Source: Mesobacterium pallidum
Lineage (GTDB): Bacteria > Pseudomonadota > Alphaproteobacteria > Rhodobacterales > Rhodobacteraceae
Reading direction: 5' to 3'
Length of the DNA: 64,000 bases
Assembly (NCBI RefSeq): GCF_019966535.1
Contig: NZ_JAIMID010000021.1
Span: 1 to 64,000, forward strand
In this document: positions 36,346-45,039 of the stretch, piece by piece
Layout: each line of letters begins with the position of its first letter
How positions within the stretch are numbered: position 1 is the stretch's first letter
Program-made: the position numbers and the translations under genes
Notes under the pieces: model-generated
The model's input: the letters and a program-made list of their open reading frames with translations, nothing else
Told to the model about the DNA's origin: nothing
The model's database searches: none

Positions 36346-36439
36346 CCGACCGTTTACAGCTGTAAACTCTAGAGTAAGCCGGCCCGCGCATGTAGTCTCT
36401 TCGTGCTTCAATAGACACTATATAGAGGAAAAATCTTGA
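36011..36439 (+). CDS. DUF736 family protein, copy 1, with foreign C-terminus
   Basis: 142 residues. The first 112 (MTTNCIKFTSADIETAKGVG to WGPKDAA) match the DUF736 copy at 51140 except for a few changes. There the protein stops; here the frame runs on for about 30 residues through the parS site into the region upstream of repA. The change point sits exactly at the end of the direct repeat, so a recombination event removed the natural stop. DUF736 proteins are small beta-rich plasmid proteins of unknown function, with a conserved GGIWKKQNKETGADYYT core. Confidence 0.85.
   Translation: MTTNCIKFTSADIETAKGVGSISTLTFDLDITVEPVASTNPMAPTHRVLGRSPRGKLVECGGIWKKQNKETGADYYTLTIRDHGFNANLGKAANQDDLSLQAVIPWGPKDAARPFTAVNSRVSRPAHVVSSCFNRHYIEEKS
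36352..36367. promoter_or_regulatory. parS: parS-like palindrome 1
   Basis: GTTTACAGCTGTAAAC is a perfect 16-bp palindrome, of the form expected for the centromere bound by RepB in repABC plasmids. It lies 147 bases before repA. Two near copies occur within repB. Confidence 0.8.
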
Positions 36440-36514
36440 CTTAGCGCCGTGAATCACGGCTCTTATCCCCAAGTGGCGCGGAAAAGGCCACATTTTCGAT
36501 TTTGGGGCAACTAG

Positions 36515-37699
36515 ATGATTCCTGTGACACCATTGGCAAACGAGAAGCCTTCAGCGCTCGCGACAGATATTTCCGAGCGGTTGAATGCTGCCATCCGGGA
36601 GCATCTGCTTTCTGCTTTTGCCCCGGATAGCACCAAAACTCTACGGTCTTTTTCGGCACCTGAGACGGCAGAACTCCTTGGGGTCTCCGGTCAGTTCATG
36701 CGAAAGGTGCACTCAGAAGGAACGATCCCAGAGCCTGAGGATGTTCGTGGAGGGCGGCGCTATTACACGGCGCAAGAGATATGGGATGCACGCGAGATTC
36801 TAGAGAAGTCATCACGCAAGAAAGGGCGTTATCTGCCGCGTCGGTCTGGTGATGAAAAGCTGCAAATATTGCAGTTGATGAACTTCAAGGGCGGCTCGAG
36901 CAAGAGCACCACGAGTATCCATCTTGCGCATTATTTCGCGCTACGCGGCTACCGAGTGTTGGTCGTTGACCTTGATCCTCAGGGATCACTCACGTCCATG
37001 TGCGGCATCAGCCCGGAAATCGAGTTTGATGGACTGACTGTCTATGACGCGATCCGCTACGACGATCCGGTCAGCATGGCTGATGTCGTTGTTCCCACTT
37101 ACTTCCCGGGGCTTTCGATTGCGCCGTCGCGCCTCATGCTGTCTGAGTTCGAGACTGAATCTGCAGTGCATTCGAACCCCGATCAGCCGTTCTTTACGCG
37201 GATCCGAAATGCCTTGTCCCAAGTCGAGGATGATTTCGACCTTGTCTTGATGGACAGTCCGCCCCAGTTGGGTTTCTTGACCATCGCTGGAATGGCCGCA
37301 GCAAGTTCTCTGATTGTACCGCTAACGCCTTCGATGTTGGACGTTTCGTCGACCGCTCAGTTCCTTGAACTCGCCGGGGCTTACATGGGGGTGATCGAGG
37401 ATGCTGGCGCGACGCTGCAGTATGATCACTTCAAGTTCCTGATCACTCGGGATGAGCCGACGGATGTTCCATCACAGCAGCTGACCTCGTTTATGCGTGC
37501 GCTATTCCAAGACCGCGTCATGTCTGCGACCGCTCTCAAGAGCACTGCAATCAGTGACGCGACCATGCTCAAGCAGTCCATCTATGAGGTTGTACGCTCA
37601 GAAATGACCCGCGCGACCTACGATCGCGCGAAAGGCTCGATGGATGCTGTAGGACAGGAAGTGGAAGTCATGATCCACCAATCATGGGGGCGTAAATAA
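36515..37699 (+). CDS. repA: RepA partition ATPase
   Basis: 394 residues, the usual size for RepA of repABC replicons. N-terminal MerR-like winged helix (about 50-90: APETAELLGVSGQFMRKVH), then a ParA-type ATPase: deviant Walker A MNFKGGSSKSTTSIHLAHYF (about 128), VVDLDPQGSLT and the LMDSPPQLGFL box. RepA with ADP represses the operon and with RepB segregates the plasmid. It overlaps the repB start by one base. The upstream region has the parS palindrome. Confidence 0.96.
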   Translation: MIPVTPLANEKPSALATDISERLNAAIREHLLSAFAPDSTKTLRSFSAPETAELLGVSGQFMRKVHSEGTIPEPEDVRGGRRYYTAQEIWDAREILEKSSRKKGRYLPRRSGDEKLQILQLMNFKGGSSKSTTSIHLAHYFALRGYRVLVVDLDPQGSLTSMCGISPEIEFDGLTVYDAIRYDDPVSMADVVVPTYFPGLSIAPSRLMLSEFETESAVHSNPDQPFFTRIRNALSQVEDDFDLVLMDSPPQLGFLTIAGMAAASSLIVPLTPSMLDVSSTAQFLELAGAYMGVIEDAGATLQYDHFKFLITRDEPTDVPSQQLTSFMRALFQDRVMSATALKSTAISDATMLKQSIYEVVRSEMTRATYDRAKGSMDAVGQEVEVMIHQSWGRK

Positions 37700-38670
37700 T
37701 GGCTAGGAAATCCCTTCGAGATATGTCGGGTATCGCGAACACCATCGCGCGTTCCGGCAGCACTGCGACTGAGAGGCCCCCCAAGACAAGCGCACCTGCG
37801 CTAGGAGCTCTTCAGGGGTCACTTGCGTCTATCCGCGAGATCGATCCTGGTCTGATCGACGATTGGGGACCCAAGGACCGACTGGATGAGTTTACAACTG
37901 TAAACGCCGAAGATGACGGTGAGGGTTTTGAGGCGCTCAAGAACAGCATCCGCGAAGGCGGTCAACAAGTGCCAATCCTCGTTCGGCGCTCCAAAGCTGC
38001 CGAGGGGCGCTTCGAAGCGATCTATGGTCGCCGCAGATTGAAAGCTTGCCGGGAGCTCGGCATTAAGGTCCGTGCCAACGTTCAGGATGTCGATGACGCT
38101 ACGGCCTTGTTGGCCAAAGGGTTGGAAAATGCGGCGCGTCGCAACCTCTCGTTTTATGAAAAGGCGCGCTTTGCTGAAGCTATCCAAGCTGCAGGTCACG
38201 AAAGCGCGACAGTGCGCCAGGTTCTGAATCTTTCCGCATCAGGCCATTCGCACCTGACGAAGGTGACGCAGAATGTCCCGTCCAGAGTTGGAGACTTGAT
38301 TGGCTCGGCACCCAAGTCCGGTCGGCCGAGGTGGACGGACTTGGCCGAGCTGTTCTTCGAACGGAAGCTCACTGAGAAGGTTGCGCTCAATCTGCTGGCC
38401 AAAATCAGCGCCTCATTGACGTCTGATGAGCGGTTGGAAGCGCTGATCAAGGAAGCAACCAAGCGTGGAACGAAAGTGTCCAGCGGTCCTCGTGAGATCA
38501 CGCCGATGGACGGCGTTGTCATCAAGGCAGGCCGAGGCAGTCTGTCCCTGTCAGTGAAGAAGTCCGGCACAAGTGCCGAGTTCGCAAACTGGCTTGAGAA
38601 CAATCTCGAGGACATCATCAAGAGATCCTACGCCGAATTTACGGATGTAAACTCGGTGGATGACAAGTAA
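37699..38670 (+). CDS. repB: RepB partition protein (ParB family)
   Basis: 323 residues. ParB-type N-terminal domain with VPILVRRSKAAEGRFEAIYG and GRRRLKACRELG, the ENAARRNLSFYEKARFA motif and a following helix-turn-helix (ATVRQVLNLSASGHSHLTKV). The C-terminal part is the RepB-specific domain. It binds parS and loads RepA. Unusually, two of the three parS-like palindromes lie inside this gene (37890 and 38637). Confidence 0.95.
   Translation: MARKSLRDMSGIANTIARSGSTATERPPKTSAPALGALQGSLASIREIDPGLIDDWGPKDRLDEFTTVNAEDDGEGFEALKNSIREGGQQVPILVRRSKAAEGRFEAIYGRRRLKACRELGIKVRANVQDVDDATALLAKGLENAARRNLSFYEKARFAEAIQAAGHESATVRQVLNLSASGHSHLTKVTQNVPSRVGDLIGSAPKSGRPRWTDLAELFFERKLTEKVALNLLAKISASLTSDERLEALIKEATKRGTKVSSGPREITPMDGVVIKAGRGSLSLSVKKSGTSAEFANWLENNLEDIIKRSYAEFTDVNSVDDK
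37890..37905. promoter_or_regulatory. parS: parS-like palindrome 2, inside repB
   Basis: GTTTACAACTGTAAAC matches palindrome 1 at 15 of 16 bases and keeps the outer GTTTAC and GTAAAC arms. Confidence 0.75.
38637..38652. promoter_or_regulatory. parS: parS-like palindrome 3, at the end of repB
   Basis: ATTTACGGATGTAAAC keeps the TTTAC and GTAAAC arms with a changed first base and centre. It is probably a weaker RepB site. Confidence 0.6.
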
Positions 38671-38701
38671 GGACGAGCAGAAAGGAGGAAAGGTAAACAA
38701 A

Positions 38702-38762
38702 GAAAACCCCCGAAACCGAAGCTTCGAGGGCTGCTGCGCTGAGCGCAATTCTTAGATTAGAC
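38702..38762 (-). ncRNA. Counter-transcribed RNA (incA-type) of repABC
   Basis: Between repB and repC the minus strand carries a promoter (TTGTGT at 38797-38792, TAGATT at 38774-38769, 17-base spacer) and, 60 bases on, a terminator: CCCTCGAA pairs with TTTCGGGGG before TTTT (38703-38730). The RNA is antisense to the repC leader. In repABC plasmids such an RNA limits RepC synthesis and determines incompatibility. Confidence 0.75.
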
Positions 38763-38845
38763 ACCTAGAATCTAGCAGCCAGCGAATCGCCACACAAGAG
38801 AAAACGCTTCTGAGCGAATGGGATTTCTTTGTCTGCTGACAAAAT

Positions 38846-40204
38846 ATGGAAAAATTCAGTGATGCTCCGTTTGGAGCGACTGAGGCAGGCATGCCTCAGC
38901 ACGAGAAAGATATGCTCACCACATGGCAGCCCTCAGGCTGGCGTAAAGCCTCTGCGGGTCTCGCTGCCGCAGAGCAGCTTGCCCAAGCCGGTGAACAGGT
39001 AGGAGTACCCAAAACGCGGGCCTTCGTGGCCGTCAAGCGGGTGGGGGCCTACATTGGCCTCAAGGCCGGCGACATGATGCTCCTCGACACGCTCGGGGCC
39101 TTCACCCAGGCCCAGGACTGGGAGGAGGGGCAGCGGCCCATCGTCTGGGCGTCAAACGCCTATCTGATGGAGCAGACGGGGTTCTCGCTGTCCGCGCTCA
39201 AGCGCCATGCGCGGCGTTTGGCCGAGATCGGCGTGATCTCCTTCCAGGACAGTCCCAACGGCAAGCGGTGGGGCCGCAGGGATGCCGAAGGGCGCATTGT
39301 CGAGGCCTATGGCTTCGATCTGTCGCCGCTCTCAGCTCGCGTCGAGGAATTCGAGGAACTTCATGCCGAATTGAAGGCTGAACGCGAGCTCTGCCAGCGC
39401 CTGAAGCGCCAGATCACCGTGGCACGCCGTATGATCCGCGCTCGGATCGAGGCGGCCGTCAGCAGCGCGCTGCGCGGGCCCTGGACGCAGTTCACGGGGC
39501 TCTTCGAGGAGCTTCTGGACCGGCTTCCGCGTCGCCATGAAGCGTCTGAGCAGCTTGCACGGTTGCTGGGCTGGTTCAAGGAGCTTCAGGAGCGTGTCGA
39601 GGCGGCCTATCTCAAGGCAATCGAGGTCGTTCAACCTGTGGAAAACACGCCGGAAACCCGGGAACAAGTTTCTGAGAAGACTCAAGAAATGAACCCCAGG
39701 GAGGTCATTTCCGACCCTCATATACTAATTACAAACCAACTTAATCCTGTAACTCGTAATTCCTCAGAAAATGAGGAAGTCGCGGCCGTGGTGCCTAATG
39801 CTCAACCCGAAGATCAGGTTGATAGGGAGTTGGAAGAATGGGTGGCAGAGGTGCGCAAGAAGCGCGCGGCGCTGGATCTGCCCACCGTGATGCAAGCGTG
39901 TCCTGAATTCGCGGCCTGGGCGCGCAATATGGGCGGGTTCCTGAAGGATTGGGGCGATCTGCACCGGGTTGCCGGGCAGCTCAGGCCGATGATCGGGGTG
40001 TCCGAGCATGCCTGGAACGTGGCGCAGGACCGATTGGGCAAACAAGTGGCGACAGCAGCGCTGGCGCTTGTCTTCGAGAAGCATTGCGCCGGCGAAGTGT
40101 CCTCGCCGGGTGGCTATCTGCGCGGCATGGTCGAGAAGGCCGGGGCAGGGGAGTTGCACCTCGAGCGCAGCTTCTATGGCAGGCTCAGCGGGCAGGCGGC
40201 GTGA
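38846..40204 (+). CDS. repC: RepC replication initiator
   Basis: 452 residues. The N-terminal part has the RepC hallmarks GWRKASAGLAAAEQLAQAG, TLGAFTQAQDWEEGQRPIVW and SNAYLMEQTGFSLSALKRHARRLAE with its winged helix. A middle helical region and the C-terminal CPEFAAWARNMGGFLKDWGDLHRVAGQLRPM block follow. It initiates replication and the origin is normally inside the gene; the AT-rich patch around 39690-39780 (TACTAATTACAAACC) is a good candidate. The antisense RNA upstream controls it. Confidence 0.96.
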   Translation: MEKFSDAPFGATEAGMPQHEKDMLTTWQPSGWRKASAGLAAAEQLAQAGEQVGVPKTRAFVAVKRVGAYIGLKAGDMMLLDTLGAFTQAQDWEEGQRPIVWASNAYLMEQTGFSLSALKRHARRLAEIGVISFQDSPNGKRWGRRDAEGRIVEAYGFDLSPLSARVEEFEELHAELKAERELCQRLKRQITVARRMIRARIEAAVSSALRGPWTQFTGLFEELLDRLPRRHEASEQLARLLGWFKELQERVEAAYLKAIEVVQPVENTPETREQVSEKTQEMNPREVISDPHILITNQLNPVTRNSSENEEVAAVVPNAQPEDQVDRELEEWVAEVRKKRAALDLPTVMQACPEFAAWARNMGGFLKDWGDLHRVAGQLRPMIGVSEHAWNVAQDRLGKQVATAALALVFEKHCAGEVSSPGGYLRGMVEKAGAGELHLERSFYGRLSGQAA

Positions 40205-40216
40205 TGGGGCAGGGGG

Positions 40217-41242
40217 TCAGAGACCGGCAGCTTTGGTCAGGTTCACCCGGAACCGATCACGCCGGCGCTGGTAGCGGCGGGTCATCTCGGCCGAGGCGTG
40301 CCCGAGCTGCTTCTGGACATAGCGTTCGTCGACTTCGGCTGAACTCGCCAGACCGGCGCGCAGGGAGTGACCAGAGAACAGCGACAGGCGTTCCTTTTCG
40401 GGCAGTTCGGAGCGGATGCCGGCGTCTAGGACCGTGCGCTTGATCAGCCGGGCCACATGCTTGTCGTTGAGCCGTGTATCGAGGGCGCGCTTGCCATCGC
40501 GCGAGATCCCTACAAAGACCGGGCCGAAGTCGATCTTCGCAAAGTGCAGCCATTGCTCGAGAGCATGCACCGGACAGGTCTGATCCTTAGAGCCGCGGCC
40601 GATCTCGACCTCGCGCCAACCTGTCTTCGCATTGAGGGTCAGGAGGGCGCCTTTCTCCATGATCTCAATCCATCCGCCGGAATCTGGCGTGTCATCTTTA
40701 TGTACATCGAGGCTCACGATTTCCGAGCGGCGGAGGCCTCCAGCGTAGCCGAGCAACAGGATCGCACGATCTCGTAGCCCACGAAGATCGTAGGACAGGG
40801 CGGCAACCATTGCGAGGATGTCCTCGGCCTGGATCGCTTCCTTCTGCACCGGCGGGCGCGCGTGCTTGCGCTTGATCCCCGCCAGGACCGAAGCAATGTG
40901 GCGGTTCTTGCGATCGAGAGTGAACCCCCGTTGCGCGTAGTTCCATGCCAGACCTGAGAGGCGACGCTCGATGGTGCTGACCGAGAGGGTAGGGGACCCG
41001 TTGGTCGGCGCGGCCAGGTCGGCCAGATACAAGCCGATCATCTCTGAAGACGGAGGTAAGGGCTCCGCACCCTTCAGCCTGCACCACCGCGCGAAGTGCT
41101 TCCAGTCGGCGGCATAGGCCTTGTTCGTGTTCTCAGCCGTCGAGGCTTTGGCGTAGTCCCGAGCGGTGTCGACCAGGCGGTCGAGTGTGCCGGAACCGGC
41201 GACATGCACGGGCAGGGTAATCCGATCGTCATCCTCTCTCAT
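40217..41242 (-). CDS. Tyrosine recombinase (integrase/resolvase)
   Basis: 341 residues. N-terminal core-binding domain (ENTNKAYAADWKHFARWCRLKG) and C-terminal catalytic domain with the Arg of GGLRRSEIV, SGHSLRAG carrying the HxxR, LGHASAEMTRRYQRR with the second His and the nucleophile Tyr. It faces repC tail to tail. A phage-type tyrosine recombinase near a replicon often resolves plasmid multimers, or it may have inserted this segment. The start was set at ATG 41242 where the conserved N-terminus begins. Confidence 0.9.
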   Translation of the reverse strand: MREDDDRITLPVHVAGSGTLDRLVDTARDYAKASTAENTNKAYAADWKHFARWCRLKGAEPLPPSSEMIGLYLADLAAPTNGSPTLSVSTIERRLSGLAWNYAQRGFTLDRKNRHIASVLAGIKRKHARPPVQKEAIQAEDILAMVAALSYDLRGLRDRAILLLGYAGGLRRSEIVSLDVHKDDTPDSGGWIEIMEKGALLTLNAKTGWREVEIGRGSKDQTCPVHALEQWLHFAKIDFGPVFVGISRDGKRALDTRLNDKHVARLIKRTVLDAGIRSELPEKERLSLFSGHSLRAGLASSAEVDERYVQKQLGHASAEMTRRYQRRRDRFRVNLTKAAGL

Positions 41243-41643
41243 AGTAGAACCTCTCTCGTTGAGCTGAAGGCCTTCCTTCGGCCGGACATGGGTTCGCGCA
41301 GGTCGACGAGAGAGCATGCCAAAATGCCAGGAAGCGTCCGAACCACCGCCAGTCTCACGAACCCCGACTCGAATTTGGTCCGCTTCAACCTGGTTTGGCA
41401 TTTCGTCAGGAGTCCAGTGTTTGAGCTAAAGCCTTGTCCACCAATGAAATACGAACGAGCTCGGCGACAGGGCCGATTTCGGGCGAGTCCAGTGATGAAA
41501 CATGAGCTGAAGACCATGTTTCCGAGCATATCATTTTTACGTCCGGTAATGCAAACTTATTGGACATAAATAGCATCGGCAAAGAGAGGCGGTTTATGTG
41601 CTATTTTCTGGCAAAAAGCGCCGTCGTGATGTAGGCTTCGGGC
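41243..41643. other. Intergenic region between recombinase and DUF1403
   Basis: About 400 bases divergent between two genes. A reverse frame here has no recognisable product. It should hold both promoters. No repeat or hairpin stands out. Confidence 0.4.
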
Positions 41644-42528
41644 ATGACTTTTGCCCGGCTAGATCACATCAGCGACCTCGACACGTTACCCCGGATGCCT
41701 GCCTGGGTCACCTCCACGCGTGCTGAAACCCTTGAAGATGTTGCGTTTTTGTTGGGCGCGACGCTGAACCACCTGCATCTTGTGTTGGGACACACGGAGG
41801 TGCCCCACGCCTTGTTGCGGGACCGCTTGGCACTGCGCGCAGCGGAGGTTTGTGTCGCGTTCTCTGGCCGCCCGGAGCGGGCAGCGGAGTTGCGCGACGC
41901 TGTACACCTTTTGCGCCCCGGAGACCTTCCGGGGCCAGCAGGGGAAACATACCTGTCGTGGCGGCGTGCGGTGGAGCGGCCGGTGTCGATCAGGGTACTG
42001 TCTCGGGCCATAGGCGGGTTGGGTACAGGACAAATCGCGGACTGGCTGGATGCAGGGCAGGGCGCGCCGGTGGCCCGAGCCGCCAGGGTGTTGGAAACTG
42101 TTTTGACGGACAGGTCGCGCGCGGAGACGTCAGCACTGATCCTCGCCGATGCCGCTTTGGCACAGGCGCTTGGCTGGGAGACGCTGCTGCCTCTCATGGT
42201 GATCGGTTTGAAACGCGCCGATTTACGCAAGCGCAGGGACGATTTGCGCATGGCCTGTTATCGCGCGGTGACGGCTTCGGCTATGGAAGTCGTAAGTGTG
42301 GCGGTCGACCTGTCCCGGCGCGCGGCACACTTGAACACAGTCGCGCCAAAGCTGCGCGCCAAGGGGGCGGGAAAAGCGGTTGAGATGTTCCTGACCCACG
42401 ATGCCGTGGCGCCTTCATCTTTGCCCTTGCCGGATCGCGCCGCGCGGCGGCTCTGCGACCGGCTGGTCGATCTTGGCGCGATCCGTGAACTGACCGGTCG
42501 CGACACCTTCCGGCTTTATGGGGTGTAG
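41644..42528 (+). CDS. DUF1403 family protein
   Basis: 294 residues, mostly helical, with LEDVAFLLGATLNHLHLVLG near the start and the RDRLALRAAEVCVAFSGRPE block typical of DUF1403. Alphaproteobacterial plasmids very often carry DUF1403 directly before an ScpB gene, as here (two bases apart). That linkage suggests it replaces a kleisin or works with ScpB in plasmid maintenance, but no activity is known to me. The C-terminal end RRLCDRLVDLGAIRELTGRDTFRLYG looks like a winged helix. Confidence 0.85.
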   Translation: MTFARLDHISDLDTLPRMPAWVTSTRAETLEDVAFLLGATLNHLHLVLGHTEVPHALLRDRLALRAAEVCVAFSGRPERAAELRDAVHLLRPGDLPGPAGETYLSWRRAVERPVSIRVLSRAIGGLGTGQIADWLDAGQGAPVARAARVLETVLTDRSRAETSALILADAALAQALGWETLLPLMVIGLKRADLRKRRDDLRMACYRAVTASAMEVVSVAVDLSRRAAHLNTVAPKLRAKGAGKAVEMFLTHDAVAPSSLPLPDRAARRLCDRLVDLGAIRELTGRDTFRLYGV

Positions 42529-42530
42529 GG

Positions 42531-43154
42531 ATGGCCAAGGATCGCCCCGCAGCCCAACTTGATCGCGAGTTGCCCGACTTGCCGCCTGAGCTGCGCTGGC
42601 GGGAATGGATGCGCCGGATCGAGGCGGTGCTCTTTGCCTCAGCTTCGCCGGTACCGCGCGACGATCTGGCGCGCGTGGTGGGGCAGGGGGCGTCGGTCGA
42701 CCTGCTGGTTGAGGACCTCGCCGCCGATCTGGAGGGGCGGGCCTTCGAGATCGCCCAGGTCGCTGGCGGCTGGATGTTCCGCACGCGCGCCACCTACGCC
42801 CCCGCGATCCGCGCGGCGGCAGATGTCGGCGACCAACTGCTGGACTTGAGTGAATTCGACGTCGCGGTGCTGGCGGCCATCGCCTACCATCAGCCGATTA
42901 CGCGCGACGGGCTCAAAGACATCTTCGGCAAGGAGATCAGCCGCGACCTGATCGGGCGGCTGCATGCCCGTGGCCTGATCGGGACCGGGCCAAGGTCGCC
43001 TCGGCGTGGGGCGCCTTATACATTTGTGACGACCGAGCAGTTCCTTGTCGCGTTCGGGTTGGAGAGCCTGCGCGATCTTCCCGATCGGGAGCAGCTGGTG
43101 GATGCCGGTGTAATGGGTGTTCCAGATCAGGTAGTGTGTTCCCAGCAAGCCTAA
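42531..43154 (+). CDS. scpB: ScpB segregation and condensation protein
   Basis: 207 residues. Two winged-helix repeats of the ScpB type: IEAVLFASASPVPRDDLARVVG with the GGWMFRTRATYAPAIR block, then SEFDVAVLAAIAYHQPITR with the IGTGPRSPRRGAPYTFVTTEQFL end. ScpB normally binds the kleisin ScpA within an SMC complex; neither SMC nor ScpA is in the window. It follows DUF1403 by two bases and is surely co-translated. Convergent with the Ubl operon. Confidence 0.93.
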   Translation: MAKDRPAAQLDRELPDLPPELRWREWMRRIEAVLFASASPVPRDDLARVVGQGASVDLLVEDLAADLEGRAFEIAQVAGGWMFRTRATYAPAIRAAADVGDQLLDLSEFDVAVLAAIAYHQPITRDGLKDIFGKEISRDLIGRLHARGLIGTGPRSPRRGAPYTFVTTEQFLVAFGLESLRDLPDREQLVDAGVMGVPDQVVCSQQA

Positions 43155-43214
43155 AGTTGAACAACGTGTGCGAGATGAGCCATCCAGCGGCTTTTGCTCT
43201 GACCACCAGCAATT

Positions 43215-43622
43215 CTATCTTGCTTTTATGGCCGCTTCCATCTCTCGGCTTCGATTTGGGTGCGACTTAATTTTCGGACTGTCCGCGCACCATTGTACCT
43301 GCCCTTGACGAACCCAAAAGTGGCAATGGCACTGGTTAGTTTGCCGGATCGATGGCTCCACAGTCGGCCGACCGAGCCAGTCAAGCCGCACCGACCAACG
43401 CGGGCGCCGACTTCTACTCAGCGACAGCTGGATCTTCTGGCCGCAGCCGCCCGGGCACTGGAAGCAAGCCCATTTTTCGATGCTGCCGTCTCGGACGACA
43501 ACCAATGCATCTGCCGTTAGGGCAGTGGTCTCGGGATGCGTGGCCTGCACCCGGCCGACTAGGTCGACGCGGGGGATAAACCGGCACCAGGTCAGAAAGC
43601 GTCGTGCAATGTTACCAAACAT
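43215..43622 (-). CDS. DUF6527 zinc-binding protein of the Ubl operon
   Basis: 135 residues. WACFQCPGGCGQKIQLSLS gives a CxxC-x3-C metal site and RRPRWSVRLDWLGRPTVEPSIRQ with CHCHFWVRQGQVQWC a second His/Cys cluster, the pattern of DUF6527. It starts five bases after the JAB-E1 stop with a GAGAAG site; an upstream ATG at 43659 is possible. DUF6527 genes are commonly next to bacterial ThiF/multi-ubiquitin genes. Its role there is unknown; a target-binding adaptor is a guess. Confidence 0.8.
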   Translation of the reverse strand: MFGNIARRFLTWCRFIPRVDLVGRVQATHPETTALTADALVVVRDGSIEKWACFQCPGGCGQKIQLSLSRSRRPRWSVRLDWLGRPTVEPSIRQTNQCHCHFWVRQGQVQWCADSPKIKSHPNRSREMEAAIKAR

Positions 43623-43626
43623 CTTC

Positions 43627-45039
43627 TCAACCCACCCTATCCATGAAAGGGTCGACATCACCCCGGCCCCAGTAACCCTGATCGACACACAGGATGCACC
43701 CGGGATTTTGCTTTGCCCCCTGCAATCGATCAATCCCGAGATCAAAACGCCGAATGCGCTGCGCCGCCCAGCCGCCATCGCCTCGATAACCGGTCAAACC
43801 CTGCAGCAGCTCGTTGACGGCCATAGTCGCTGTTTCCGTCGTGAACGTGACGACCGCTGGTGCTGGATTGCCGCCGCCGCGCACATAAGCTTCACGTTTC
43901 TGACGCTCATACTCCGCCGGCGCGGCACGACGCAGTTCTTCCGCCGCCGCCCGATGTGGGTGTGCGATACCGCGGCACAGCAGGCAAGGTGTGCCAGGGC
44001 GCAAGACCGTCGCCCGGCCAATCATGTTCCCAACTTGACCGTCTTCACCACGCGGTGTGAGTGCGAGTCCCAGATCAATGACCGGGCGCAGGTAAAAATA
44101 TGCGAACCTACTTAGAAACAGTCGGCCTGCGTGATCATCAGTGCACCCAAAGATGATGTCGCAGGAGAGCAAGGCATCGCGTGCCTCATCTGCATCCGCC
44201 CAGTGCGGGATCACAACCGGGCGGACACCAAGACCAAGACCCGCCAGTTCTCGCGCGACGACTTCGACCTTAAGCCGCATGCCATCGGCATCGTCCCGTC
44301 GAGCTCCATGCAAGCGGTTCAGATTGCTCACTTCAACAATGTCTTCGTCGAAAAGGGCAATCTGGCCGACGCCGAGCCGGGCCAACAGCATCGCAACCGC
44401 ACTACCCGTGCCGCCACAGCCCACGACACCGATTTTCAGCCGGGCCAGCAGAAGATTCAGTGAAGGTCCGAAGGCAAGCGCTTGCCGCTCGAAGGCTTCT
44501 CCGGAAAACCCGCTCAGCCCATTCAGAACACGAAGCCGTGCACCAACGGCTATGACAGCATCGCTGTCGATCGGCTGGGTGTCGTCGATCCACAGACGTG
44601 CTGCGTAATCACAGATATCACCATCAATCAGCAGCAGGCTTGCTAACATGACGCCGGCACCATTCCGGTTCCGCGCCAGTCGATACAGTTCCCGTTCGTT
44701 TTTTTCGTCCTGTGTGGAGAATTCGGGATACCCGCCCGGGTGGCTATGGGCGATGCCGACGATCAGGCCTTCTGCTTTTGCCACACGACACAGGTCAAGA
44801 AACGATTTCGTTGACCAAGTGACATGCTTGTCGCTGGCCGAAATCAGATCCTCGTCCGGAACTGGGATCACGCGGTAGGACGTCAGTCGCAAACGGGATT
44901 GGCGATCCCAAGGGTCCATCGCGACACGGCTCACTCCATAAAGCACGTAGGCTGCGGCTTCATGGCCATCGGGGCGGTGCAGGAGCGCCCGAAGCTCGGC
45001 TTCGTGACGTTCCTGCAAGGTGAAATCGAGGCGGCTCAT
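43627..45039 (-). CDS. JAB protease fused to ThiF/E1-like adenylyltransferase
   Basis: 470 residues. Residues 1-150 form a JAB/JAMM metalloprotease domain: the active-site AHSHPGGYPEFSTQDEKN has the HxH...SxxD metal ligands, with a matching upstream Glu likely in the DEDL region. Residues about 190-470 form an E1/ThiF domain: GVVGCGGTGSAVAMLLARLG (nucleotide loop), LFDEDIVEVSNLNR, the GCTDDHAGRLFLSRFAY segment, and two CxxC pairs (CLLC and CILC) for zinc. A classical catalytic Cys after the adenylation site is not obvious. It would activate the Ubl domains encoded by the next gene and also cleave conjugates. It overlaps that gene by four bases. Confidence 0.9.
   Translation of the reverse strand: MSRLDFTLQERHEAELRALLHRPDGHEAAAYVLYGVSRVAMDPWDRQSRLRLTSYRVIPVPDEDLISASDKHVTWSTKSFLDLCRVAKAEGLIVGIAHSHPGGYPEFSTQDEKNERELYRLARNRNGAGVMLASLLLIDGDICDYAARLWIDDTQPIDSDAVIAVGARLRVLNGLSGFSGEAFERQALAFGPSLNLLLARLKIGVVGCGGTGSAVAMLLARLGVGQIALFDEDIVEVSNLNRLHGARRDDADGMRLKVEVVARELAGLGLGVRPVVIPHWADADEARDALLSCDIIFGCTDDHAGRLFLSRFAYFYLRPVIDLGLALTPRGEDGQVGNMIGRATVLRPGTPCLLCRGIAHPHRAAAEELRRAAPAEYERQKREAYVRGGGNPAPAVVTFTTETATMAVNELLQGLTGYRGDGGWAAQRIRRFDLGIDRLQGAKQNPGCILCVDQGYWGRGDVDPFMDRVG

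Noticed and set aside
43480..44115. Plus-strand frame opposite the JAB-E1 gene
   Set aside because: Shadow of two overlapping real genes with catalytic motifs on the minus strand.
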